A DNA stretch of 64,000 nucleotides. It comes from Pseudofabraea citricarpa. Its lineage: Eukaryota; Ascomycota; Leotiomycetes; Helotiales; Dermateaceae. The stretch spans positions 1,252,501 to 1,316,500 of the forward strand of contig JAPWGK010000001.1 of NCBI GenBank assembly GCA_029641185.1, read 5' to 3'. Made by a program: the position numbers and the translations under genes. Below, piece after piece: positions 46,301 through 56,948 of the stretch (positions are counted from its first letter, which is position 1; each line of letters opens with the position of its first letter). The notes beneath the pieces are model-generated. The model was not told the origin of the DNA, ran no database searches, and worked only from the letters and a program-made list of their open reading frames with translations.

Positions 46301-47568
46301 CTTGATGTCACGATCGATTGGTACCGAGTCAAAGCTGCGAAGAGGGTCGTGGTTGTTTTTTGTTTCTTTAAAATGAGGTCGGTTCAAAATGAGGTCACGA
46401 TCATCCCTGGTAAAAGAAAGCGGCGAAAATGAGATGGGTGAGCTGGTAAGAGTAATCCTTGGCAATAAGCTCGGAAGAAGCACCCAAAAGAAACACGGGA
46501 TGGGATTAATTCAATTGTAATATCGTCTTGCTTGCCAGTGATGCTCTTGTTAAAATGGATGGGAAGAGAAGGAGGATGGGCAGGATCCTTCTATGGGTAA
46601 AGCCTTTCTCGCTGCGGTTGCTGCGCAGCTTCCGCCATGAGTAAGCCCAAAGAGCCACAGACGACCAGATGAGGCTGAGGTAGTAAATCCGATATTCCGA
46701 GGTTACGAATTAAGGCGCATGAGGCAAAAGAAGTCCTCAAACTGAGCCACCAAGCCTTCAACATGTTTCTAGTGAGGTAAAAATATCGCACGCTTTGGAT
46801 TGGAAGTATGACGATACTTCCGTGAGCCTTCCTTGAGACGACCGAGCGTACCGACGACAGAAATTCTTGCGTGGTTCCTGACGATCGGCCGAAGAGACTT
46901 TTCAGAGCCAAAGCACATGATGTTCATCCTAGAATTACCTTTAGTCAGACCCCAAGCCTCCTTGTAACTACCTATCGCTTGCAATAGCAGTGCTTATTAG
47001 GGAACGGCTATTGATACCTTTCCAATCTTTGGTTCAAGCGAATTGGCTAGTTAGGCAATATTGAAAATGCTCGTTAATCCAAGCGACGTATTTCTTTATG
47101 CTGTGAGATAGTGACCTCTCCACCCTGTACTTCACATCGTATGCAGGTGATAGAGACGAAAGCACGTATGTCCTTTGTTGTTCTACTTGGTGTCATGCTG
47201 GGGTAAGACCTGCATGAGCGAATACACAGCCGTATGTTCAATGAAGGTTGTTGGTATAGTACCAATGGTACATCGACGAAGAATGATCCTAAAGCAACGT
47301 TCTTCCCAATTGCTCCCTCACACCCATCTCCAAATGCATCCTTCCACCCAAATCTCGCTGCACATTCTCTCTGGTGTTATGATTGAGGCTTACAGAGTCA
47401 TGGCTACAATCTGGGTGCTGCCCTTGTTTGCGGATGTTTTAGAGGGCTGGCTGCACATATTTGTAGAACTCAGGTTCTAATCTCTGTACCCTTCTGCAGT
47501 CCTTGTACTTTTGGTAAACCACCCAATCCCCAACGCCACGCTAAACAAGCAAATAACATCTTTCTCCT
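46301..47568. other. Promoter of SSO1 / 3' side of IMP4
   Basis: 1.3 kb between two minus-strand genes. Only short ORFs without features are present. Confidence 0.45.
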
Positions 47569-48525
47569 TCATAGATAGTCCTTCTTCTTGCTTGTCCTGG
47601 TATATTGGTTCAAACGCCATTCGACATCTCCATCTTTGTTTTCCAGAGTTCCTCCTCTGATCTCAAAACATCTCATCGTCATCCGGGGACCAACCTCAGC
47701 AAGTTCCACACTTTGATACCCAGTCTTCACAAATACGTGGTGGCGCACTTCAATACTATCTTCGATATTCTTGAATGTCACAACCCTGCTTCCGAGCTTT
47801 GTCTTGTTCGTGATAGCTTCTCGCGGAGGAAAGAGATGTTTTAAGACTTTGACAATCCGAAGACCCAGACGAGATGTGAATCCTTCGAAGATGAGATGGG
47901 GGTAAGATTCGCTGACAGTACCACGGGAGCTGTTGGGAATATCGTGGCGGAGAACAACGTTGTGCAAGGAAAACGAGACAGTGGGACCGTGAGGGAAATG
48001 AGAAAGTGTCAAAGCCGTTGGTGTTCCTCTATGCTCGTGGAGAAGGATAATATCTGAGAGGCCGGATGCTTGCGCAGATGTAACCAGATTTGGTAGCACA
48101 AGATTACCTCGGTTGAGTCGTATCGATGTGGGCAATAGTAGTCTGATTTCTTTCGCAAAGGACCCCAGCCTAGATGAGGGGTCTCTTGAGGTTGTGACCA
48201 GAACACGAGGATCAACTATACCAGAAAGTTGGGCGTATTCATCATCCAGATCCAACTCTTCATTTGCAGTTAGGTCTGGCCTAGACTCATCATATTTGTA
48301 GTCCTCGCGCAGTGTCTTGTCGTTCGCAATGGTGGGATCTAGAGGTTTTCCAGAAGCCAAGGAAGCTCGAAGCTTTGCTCTCTTGTCTGCGATATCTGCA
48401 TCTCTAAGTGTTAGAGCACGACGGTACAGGTAATCGCGCCGTTGGCGTGCTTGTTTGCGCTGGAAGTAAACATATTAGCTGCTGCTATGTGCTTTTGAGT
48501 CACGGTGACAATTACTTACAATCAT
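47569..48525 (-). CDS. IMP4: U3 snoRNP protein Imp4 (Brix domain, small-subunit processome)
   Basis: Exon 1 is only 6 nt (48520-48525, Met-Ile). After a 60 bp intron with a perfect GTAAGT donor and a CTAAT branch, exon 2 (47569-48459) begins RKQARQRRDYLYRRAL. The protein is 298 residues, against 290 in yeast. Imp4 holds U3 snoRNA on the pre-18S rRNA in the nucleolus. The N-terminal basic helix precedes a Brix domain from about residue 88 (PRVLVTTSRDPSSRLGSFAKEIRLLLP) to about 265, with SDIILLHEHRG, GLRIVKVLKHLFPP and VTFKNIEDSIEVRHHVF as further family blocks. Without the 6 nt exon the next Met lies after the basic helix, so I consider the tiny exon real. It is divergent from UPF1 with 438 bp between start codons. 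Confidence 0.93.
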
Positions 48526-48963
48526 GTTTGCGTTTGCGCAAAGATAGACGATTGTGATAAACGGGAAAAGGCTGAAGAAAGTTCGGTCCTCTTTTTAATT
48601 TCTTAGCGCGATTCGGGCACTACAGGGTTATCGCTTCTTCGAAGGCATTTCCCTTCCCTCCACCAAAAACTACACCTTTCTGCGCATTACCTAGATTTTG
48701 CACCTCATCGGAGACTGCGCAAGCCTGGCAGTGATCTACAGAATCAGAATGATTTGAGAATCTTGCGCACGTTCGTAACAAATCTACTCGCCCACGCGCC
48801 ACAAGGCTACTTTAGAAATTTGAAAGTGAGCAACTACACCTACCACCCCGCCATTGCCTGGAAATTGTGTGGGAAGAAGAGATACTAGGGGACTCGTGTC
48901 TACTCAAAAGCAGCTTGTGCTGACAGCTTTTCCAGATCCAGGTTTTCACACGCATATTTTGCC
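48526..48963. other. Bidirectional promoter IMP4/UPF1
   Basis: 438 bp separate two divergent RNA-metabolism genes, so a shared promoter is likely. No further gene is seen. Confidence 0.55.
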
Positions 48964-51900
48964 ATGGAAGGAGCCTTTACCCACCTCGGAAATCACCTTA
49001 TTTCTGATTCTGCTGCCGCAATCAATGCCGGCGCAGATGATCTGTCCAATATCGATCCAGACGAGAGCTTGCTGTATGGTAGCTACGGAGGTCGAGGAGG
49101 TCTAGGACCCACCAGACGTCGAAATGACGACGACGACAATGAGACAGAGGTCTTCGACGATGATGATGCGGAGAGCATGGTAAGCATGCCTGTGGATGGC
49201 ATGAAGTCTTTGGGACTGCGCGGACCAGAGGACGAGAAGGAACTCCCATCGCATGCTTGCGCGTAAGTGGCAATCAGAGATACATATAACGTTCTCTAAT
49301 TTGTGTCATAGTTATTGCGGTATCCATTCCCCCAGCTGTGTTGTCAAGTGTCTCGGATGCAGTAAATGGTTCTGTAGTGCCCGAGGAAACGCCACATCCT
49401 CACACATTGTCAATCATTTGGTACGGGCCAGACACAAGGAAGTTCAACTTCACCCACTCTCTACACTTGGCGACACGGTCCTCGAATGCTACAACTGCGG
49501 TACCAAGAATGTATTTCTACTTGGATTTATTCCTGCGAAGTCAGATACAGTTGTGGTTCTACTCTGCCGTCAACCTTGCGCATCCACCCCTTCCTCCAAG
49601 GATATGAGTTGGGATATCTCGCGCTGGCAGCCTCTTATTGAAGACCGATCGTTCCTACCATGGCTTGTTTCTGTTCCCACAGACGCTGAGCAGCTTCGTG
49701 CAAGACATCTGACTCCGCCTATGATCGCCAAGCTGGAGGAAATGTGGAAAGACAATGCAAGTGCAACTATTGCGGATCTCGAGAAGGCAGCTGGAATCGA
49801 TGATGAGCCTGCTCCTGTGCTACTCAAATACGACGATGCATATCAGTACCAAAACGTCTTTGGTCCCTTGGTTAAGATCGAGGCGGACTATGATCGCAAA
49901 CTTAAGGAAGCTCAATCTGAGGACGGCCTTGTTATTCGTTGGGATTATGGTCTCAATAACAAGCATCTAGCTAGCTTTGTACTCCCAAAGATCGAGCTCG
50001 GTGATGTCAAGCTTGCCGTTGGAGACGAAATGCGATTGAAGTACAAAGGAGAGCTTCGCCCAGTCTGGGAAGGAGTTGGATATGTGGTCAAAATTCCGAA
50101 TAATCAGTCCGATGAAGTTACTATCGAATTGCGTAAAGTTGGTAGCGACAAATCTGTACCGACCGAGTGCACTCACAACTTCTCAGCAGACTACGTTTGG
50201 AAGGCAACCTCTTATGATCGTATGCAGTTTGCAATGAAGACTTTTGCTGTAGACGAGATGAGTGTGTCAGGATACATATTTCACAAGCTTCTCGGTCACG
50301 AGGTTGCAGCAGCCCCTATGAAGATACAGATGCCTAAGAAGTTTAGTGTCCCTGGGCTACCTGAGCTTAACAGCAGTCAGATCAACGCAGTCAAGAGTGT
50401 GCTACAAAAACCCCTTAGTCTTATCCAAGGACCCCCTGGAACTGGAAAGACGGTCACTTCAGCCACTGTCATCTACCATCTAGCTAAAGTCAATGGCGGC
50501 CAAGTTCTTGTCTGTGCACCATCCAACGTCGCTGTAGATCAACTTTGTGAGCGAATTCATCGAACAGGCCTGAAGGTTGTTCGTCTTACTGCCAAGTCTC
50601 GTGAAGATGTTGAGTCCTCAGTCGGATTTTTATCTTTGCACGAGCAGGTCCGAATGAATGACAGCAATCTCGAATTGACCAAACTTTCTCAGCTTAAGAG
50701 CGAGCTTGGCGAGCTATCCAGCCAGGATGAAAAGAAATTCAAGACCTTGACCAGAGCTGCTGAGCGAGAGATTCTAAGCAATGCCGATGTCATCTGCTGT
50801 ACCTGCGTTGGTGCTGGCGACCCCCGTCTTGCCAAGATGAAATTTCGCACCGTTCTTATTGACGAGTCTACGCAGTCAGCCGAACCGGAATGCATGATTC
50901 CATTAGTTTTGGGTTGCAAGCAAGTAGTGCTTGTTGGTGACCACCAGCAACTGGGTCCAGTCATCATGAACAAGAAGGCTGCTAAAGCTGGCCTCAACCA
51001 GTCTCTGTTTGAGCGGTTGGTTGTTCTCGGTCTAGCTCCTATTCGACTCAATGTGCAGTACCGCATGCACCCTTGTCTTTCTGAGTTCCCGTCAAACATG
51101 TTCTACGAGGGTTCGCTTCAGAACGGTGTAACGATGCAGCAGAGACTTCGACGTGATGTGGACTTCCCATGGCCCGTAGGAGATACGCCCATGATGTTCT
51201 GGTCAAATCTTGGCAATGAAGAGATTTCTGCCTCTGGAACATCTTATCTCAACCGCACAGAAGCCTCAAATGTCGAAAAAATTGTGACGCGGTTTTTCAA
51301 GGCTGGAGTCCAACCAGGCGATATTGGTGTTATTACTCCATATGAAGGTCAACGAAGTTACGTTGTTAGTTCTATGCAAAACACTGGCACCTTCAAGAAG
51401 GAGACATACAAGGAGATTGAAGTTGCTTCAGTCGACGCTTTCCAAGGCCGTGAGAAGGACTTCATCGTTTTGTCCTGTGTTAGATCCAACGACCACCAGG
51501 GTATTGGTTTCTTGAGCGATCCTCGCCGTCTTAATGTCGCTTTGACGCGTGCCAAATACGGTCTTGTCATCCTGGGAAATCCCAAGGTTTTGTCTAAGCA
51601 TCCACTTTGGCATTACCTCCTCCTACATTTCAAGGAACGTAACTGTCTTGTTGAAGGCCCTCTTTCAAACCTCCAAACCTCACTATTGCAGTTTAGCCGA
51701 CCAAAGACTACCTATCGTGGCCCTCAACGTTATCAAATGGCTAACTACCCTCCAAATGGTCGTCCCCCTACGAATGGCAAAGCTCCCCACGATTACAACG
51801 ACGCTGGCTCTATGATGGGATACATTCCTGACGATGTTTCTTCAGTCCATTCTTCTGCCCTTGGCGGCGTCGGAGTTGGTTCTGCTTATCCTCAAATGTT

Positions 51901-52294
51901 CTCGAACTTCACACCCGACGCATGGCCTGGCTTGGACCGTGGCCGTAATGGCCAGAAGGGCAGAGGTCGAGCAACAGAGAGTATCGCTGGAGAATCAGTT
52001 GCGGCTAGTGAGCTCACCGATACTACAAGCAGTGTTCTTGATGGAAAAGGTATTGGTCAAGGCGGTGTTAGTCTTGGTGCTGGTCTAGGGGATAGTCAAA
52101 AGCAAACTAGTCTGAGCCAGTCTGATCGATTGAAGCGATACTTGGAATCCGGTGGACGCAGTGGTGAATACAAGACTGGAGATGCTGGTAGTGTATTTGG
52201 AGCAAGTTCCTTGTTGAGCGGACGTCGCCTGGACGATGACGAAAAGAGCGTTTCCACTGCATTTGCAAGCCAAGTTGGAGGAGGCTACGATTGA
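48964..52294 (+). CDS. UPF1: RNA helicase UPF1/NAM7 (nonsense-mediated mRNA decay)
   Basis: Exons 48964-49262 and 49312-52294 give 1093 residues; the intron is 49 bp. UPF1 is the ATP-driven 5'-3' helicase central to nonsense-mediated decay, acting with UPF2 and UPF3 on terminating ribosomes in the cytoplasm. An acidic N-terminus is followed by the Cys/His-rich zinc domain, starting [18 protein letters not shown] near 98. The superfamily 1 helicase core carries GPPGTGKT (about 473), the DEST Walker B motif (about 617), [15 protein letters not shown], and [15 protein letters not shown] with [10 protein letters not shown] near the end. The C-terminal 200 residues are Gly/Ser/Gln-rich with several SQ sites. 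Length and domain order match family members from yeast to human. No anomaly was seen. Confidence 0.98.
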
Positions 52295-52947
52295 TCAATA
52301 TCTATTCTGTCCAGATATCTTGGACACGAACCCTTCCCTGATGATTGGCCGGATTGGTCCGGACATACAGACACTATTCATAGTTGTTCTGTGCAACCGA
52401 CAAACCGAATTTCGTCGACCCTTCGACAATACAAACCCTCCAGTTGTATAAATCAACCACCCAATACAGCTTGCAGTGCTTCAGTATACCTTACGGGTTT
52501 CCGAGCGCGCACGAAGCTTTTGGCGGAGAATGACAAGACAGAATGCGCAGATCGTTTTGGTGGTTGGGTTGTTGCTTTGTTAAGAATGTTGAGCAAGGAG
52601 AGAAACGAAGTGCCGATTTGATATAACCCGAGAGAAAATAAGGAGCAGTGGTTTGTGACGGGCATGTATCAACACTCTTTTACGAGCTGATGCTCTGATT
52701 CAGTTGCTGAAAAGAGCTGAGGCCGACCATGCTCTGATTGCAGCTTCTTAGCTACTTAATTATACACTCCTTTAACCAGAATTCACCTTTGCCATGTGAG
52801 TAAGATTGAGTCTTGAGCCTTAGTTGGGAGTAGTCCTCAGCATGCAAAATATACCAAATGGTTAAGACGTTCTCATAAATCATTGCCTTTTTTGTAATAG
52901 ATCAAATTTTATACATATAATCAAGCTAACCGTATTACTTTGATGGA
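52295..52947. other. Convergent 3' intergenic region
   Basis: 653 bp between the UPF1 stop and the stop of the dehydrogenase gene. ORFs are short and unsupported. Confidence 0.45.
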
Positions 52948-53854
52948 TTATTGCAGATTTACGAACAAACCACCATCAACCAGTAACTGAGCGCCATTCA
53001 CATAACCACTAAGTTCATCACATGCCAAAAAGACAGCTGGACCAGCCATATCCCGTGGCTCACCCGTTCTTCCCAGTGGAATCCTAGTTTCCATGTATTT
53101 CCTCTTCTCGTCATCTTTCAGATCCTCTTCATTCAGCTGCGTCTTGATGGTCCCTGGCAACAAGGCATTACACCGGATCTTGTATTTGCCTAACGCCACG
53201 GCCATACTCTGCATCAACGATGTAATACCGGCTTTGGTTGGTGTATAGTGGGTTTGTAAACCGCCTCCTACGAGCGCACTAATGGATGAGATACCGATTA
53301 TAGAGCCGCCAGTTCCCTGACTAGCCATCTGTCGAGCAGCAGCTTGACAGCTGTAAAATGCGCCAGAGAGGTTGATATCGACAGTTTTCGCCCAGAGATC
53401 ATGTTTCATTCTGCCGCAGTCAATTAACAACGGGTCCCAAACCCAGCAGCGGGTCCAAGACAAAGACGCAAACGAGAGCCAGGCGGGAAAAAGAGAAGAA
53501 AAACTCGAAAACTCACTCCAGAAACTCAGCAAACTGACACACGCCGGCATTGCTAACCAAGATATCTAATCTCCCCCATTTCTTAACAGCCTCCTCGACT
53601 AGCGTCTTGCCCGTCTCCGGGTTCGTCACGTCGCCGGGGATATCAATCAGCTCGCCTGCTTTTGCATCGCCTTTCTTGATCGTTAATGCTTCGTCGAGCA
53701 GCGATGAGTGGTGGTGCGCGTCAGATTCTAGGGCCAGATGGTTCACGGCTACGTTGCAGCCCTGCCGGACGAATTCTAATGCAATGGCTCGCCCGATACC
53801 AGTCGTGCCGCCTGTGATGGCGGCTGTCTTGTTGGTCAGGAGGTAGTGTGGCAT
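52948..53854 (-). CDS. LRA1: L-rhamnose 1-dehydrogenase (short-chain dehydrogenase, LRA1-like)
   Basis: Exons 53517-53854 and 52948-53410 give 266 residues; the intron is 106 bp. It is a classical SDR: cofactor motif TGGTTGIG (14-21), NAG in SNAGVCQFAEFLE, a catalytic Ser in SSISALVGGG near 155, and Tyr168/Lys172 in YTPTK. The NALLPGTIKTQLN and VNGAQLLVDGG segments are as in the yeast L-rhamnose 1-dehydrogenase family (258 residues in S. stipitis), which oxidises L-rhamnose to L-rhamnono-1,4-lactone with NAD(P)+. The neighbouring rhamnonate dehydratase, read on the same strand 757 bp upstream, supports that substrate over generic glucose or ribitol dehydrogenases. No targeting signal is seen, so it is cytosolic. 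It carries an SDALHH-like insert near residue 45 whose meaning is unclear. Confidence 0.85.
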
Positions 53855-54611
53855 CTTTATCTCTTTCTCTTCTGCTTTTGGTTCTGTTCTCGAGAGGAGA
53901 GAGAGAGGAGGGATTTTGTTCTGTTTTTGTGTGGCGGGGTAGAGCAAGTAGGAAGCTTCTTATTGATTCGTCCTCCAAGTCCGGTGGTGATGACAGCGAT
54001 GGTGGGTTGTGATTGTTTCCTGGGAGGGGGAGCTCAAGGAGGCAAAAGAAATCCTGCATGTGAGATAATCAAGCTTCTGAGCCTCTCGCGATCCATCATC
54101 AGGTAATATGTGTTTACCTTAACTCGGAGTTATCGTGACGCTGCGTGGTTTTAGTTCGGTCCTGTGGGGTGGAGGGGTCTCTCTTTGCTTTCTTCTTGGC
54201 GCCCCGCCTCTCGGTCTTCTCGCTCATCTCGTGCCGAGGAAACTCTGCCGAGCTATGTGGACTGAACTTGGCTTGGGTCTCTACTGAGTCGGTACCGTAC
54301 TGTAGCAATCGAATTATGTCTTTCGGACATTTTCTAAAGCATATTCTTGACGCTTGAGGCATATTTGAGGCTGGAATGGATCCTACTGCATTTTAACCTC
54401 GAAAGGCTGATGCTTGTTTGTTTGCCCTTTCTCAGCTCGATTCTCACATGTGAATCCCGACACTTTTGCGATTTGCATTTCTTGAAGTATAGAAGAACGA
54501 GATAATATATAGTCAATTGGGTTCTATTTAAATAGACAACCAGTAATTTGCACCTGTATTCCAAAAAAGACACCCCCACCGCCCCCAAAATATAAAACAA
54601 TTTCTCTTTTT
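53855..54611. other. Promoter of LRA1 / 3' side of LRA3
   Basis: 757 bp between two same-strand genes of the rhamnose cluster. No ORF is supported. Confidence 0.5.
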
Positions 54612-56027
54612 TCATGCAGCCAAGTCCTTGACACCCTTCACTAATCCATTGACAACCCCATCCTCTTCAGCCTTCTTGGGCTCGATCGCAGCTTGACCTA
54701 ATGGTCGCTCGGGGTTGGGTGTCAACAGGTATTGTGCTGGGATTAGCCTAGCAGCTGGGTTGAGAGTCAATCCAAAACCTGGCTTGTCGAGTTGTGTGAC
54801 ATCAAGGAAACCCTTGGTTGGAATAGGCTCGTCAATGAAGAGGTCTCCGAAAACAGGAAGCACACTCTTTCCATCTGGGGAGTTGGCGAGGTATTCCTGG
54901 AAGGGGCAGTTTGTCTGCGAGATGACAAAGTGATAACTGTAAGGTCCACTGGCATGGGGAACAACTGGAATATCATATGCGGCTGCCATCGCTGCCACCT
55001 TCAAGAGTTCAGTCATTCCACCGAGCCACATAACGTCTGGCTGGATAATATCGAGATTGCGGCCCTCAATCAACTTTCGGAATCCATATCTGGAGTACTC
55101 GTGCTCTCCAGTGGTGAACTTGACTTGAGGATGAGCGCGCTTGATCTGTGCAAAGCCATCCGTATCGTCAGGCGAAAGACACTCTTCCCACCAGTTAATA
55201 TTTAGATCCAGAGTAGCCTTGACAATTTCTATGGTGTATGACACGTTCAAGCTCATATAACAGTCGACCATCAGCGGGAAATCTGGTCCAATGCTTTCTC
55301 TGTGTTTCCGCAAAAATTCAACGTTCTTCCTTAGACCAGCATGTCCCTCTTCTGGGCAGTATGGGAGAGGAACTTTAGAACCCCAGAATCCCATTGACTT
55401 TGCTGCTGTTGGTTCGGGTCCCGTGCAGTAGAAATCTAATCGGTTCCTTGTGGCACCTCCAATAAGCTTGTAGACTGGCTCGTTTCTGATCTTGCCCAAT
55501 AAATCCCATAGCGCCAAATCAATGACAGAGATGACGGCTACTGGAAGACCCTTACGCCCATAGAACATCGAACCTCTGTACATTTGTTCGAAAAGGTGAT
55601 TGGTGTCTCTGGGGTCGGCACCGATCAGGAATCTCTCGAAATGCTGGTGGACAAGCCAGCATCCAGGAGGACCTGGCCAGGATGTCAGAGAATTACTTGG
55701 TGATCCCATTGGAAATAGCACATACCTCCAAAACCAGTTGCAAAGCCAACAGTGCCATCGGTGCCCTCGATCTCTACGCAAAATGAACCTAAGACATTGA
55801 TTCCCCAACTTGTTCTCGAGGTTCGGTATTCCTCCCACCGTGACATCGGTGTTGATATGGGAGTGTCAATCAGCCTATTCGGGAATCAGCATCAGCCATT
55901 GGGATAAATGGTTGCCGTCTCACCAGTGACCACCCTTGACATTATGGTAGTCCCCGCCTGAACCGACGCCGTCGATAACATATGTTCGAATGGCCTTGAT
56001 CTTCGGGAAATCTTTAACTGAGGACAT
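54612..56027 (-). CDS. LRA3: L-rhamnonate dehydratase (enolase superfamily, LRA3)
   Basis: Three exons, 55924-56027, 55726-55874 and 54612-55672, give 437 residues. The enzyme removes water from L-rhamnonate to give 2-keto-3-deoxy-L-rhamnonate with Mg2+, in the third step of the non-phosphorylated rhamnose pathway. The capping domain at the N-terminus includes SRWEEYRTSRTSWGI and IDLALWDLLGKI. In the barrel, metal ligands are likely Asp221 (MVDCYMS), Glu247 (NWWEE) and Glu274 (TTGEHEY). Asp297 (IIQPDVMWLGG) and His324 (VVPHASGPYSYH) form the catalytic dyad. These are the marks of rhamnonate dehydratase within the mandelate racemase group. The C-terminal 35 residues are a Lys/Glu-rich extension. 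It is divergent from the Zn2Cys6 regulator gene. Confidence 0.92.
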
Positions 56028-56316
56028 GATGAGAGATGGGTATGTTCCGTGATGCGTGGGAGAGATGTGAAATGGAGTGTAGGAAGGACTGCGAAGAACA
56101 GTTTGTTTCCTTATGAAGAATGGAGGAGCATGAGCGGCTGATACATCTTGCGGCATGGAAATTCGCCGGAGGGTGGATAAGACTGGTGGGGACACTCCCG
56201 GTGGACAAGTTGTCGGTACATGGAGGATCTCTTCCCGAGACCAGTGAAGTCAAGCCTCTGCCATTATCATCAGAAGCCAAAACGAGAATTGCAACCATGG
56301 CAATCTGGCAGTCTTC

Positions 56317-56336
56317 CCGGCGTCGTACGATACCGG
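56317..56336. promoter_or_regulatory. Candidate regulator site, CGG-N12-CCG quasi-palindrome
   Basis: The 20 bp CCGGCGTCGTACGATACCGG equals its reverse complement at 16 of 20 positions, with a perfect TCGTACGA centre and CGG/CCG ends. Zn2Cys6 dimers bind spaced CGG triplets, so this is a plausible site 290 bp upstream of LRA3 and about 610 bp upstream of the regulator. It is a single copy and unproven. Confidence 0.35.
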
Positions 56337-56539
56337 CAGTGGTGTCAATTCAACAATGAGGAGCGGCATGGTGGGCGGCCAATTTACATTCTGTTTGGGT
56401 GCAGGCGTTGTGCTGTTGTAACACGCCTGGTCACGCCTGTCACGCGCTCTCCCGCTGTGTGCGGGCAAGCGACTCCTGTATCACGCATCATACCCGTTAT
56501 TCCCCTCACTTCGCTTGTTGACGTCTTCTTTTCTTCAGC

Positions 56540-56572
56540 AACAACAACAACAACAACACCAACAGCAACCCG
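56540..56572 (+). repeat. CAA/ACA trinucleotide repeat
   Basis: A run of CAACAA units with minor changes in the divergent promoter region. Confidence 0.8.
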
Positions 56573-56948
56573 AATAACACTCCTGCGACCTCACTCTCGT
56601 GCATGGGGATGGAGGCACTCGGTCATGCTGGGGCCATGTCAAGGGGAGAACTCAGAGACGCTACTCAAGTAGTCCTCGGTCCAGCGCCCATGTCCCTCCC
56701 ACCAGGTCACCTGTGCGGTCCTGTGTCCGGCACAGGCCAATCCCCCGCAATTCGAGTCATGGGCCAATGAAGACTCTGCTCTGGGCAGGGGAGCTGCTGG
56801 CAAAAAGTCGTCAGGCCGAGAATCTTCCCCACAAAGCTTCCGGTCCACCTCGCTGTTAAAACCCCCCGAGGTCGTCCTTCGTCTCATTCTACCCCGAGTC
56901 AATGCAAACAATTCGGAATCCACGCACGTCTGGACGCGTCTGCCCCTG

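Larger units (their letters stand above)
56028..56948. other. Divergent promoter region LRA3 / regulator
   Basis: 921 bp between divergent start codons. It holds a quasi-palindrome (56317-56336) and an ACA-rich microsatellite (56540-56572), both listed. ORFs here are not supported. Confidence 0.55.
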
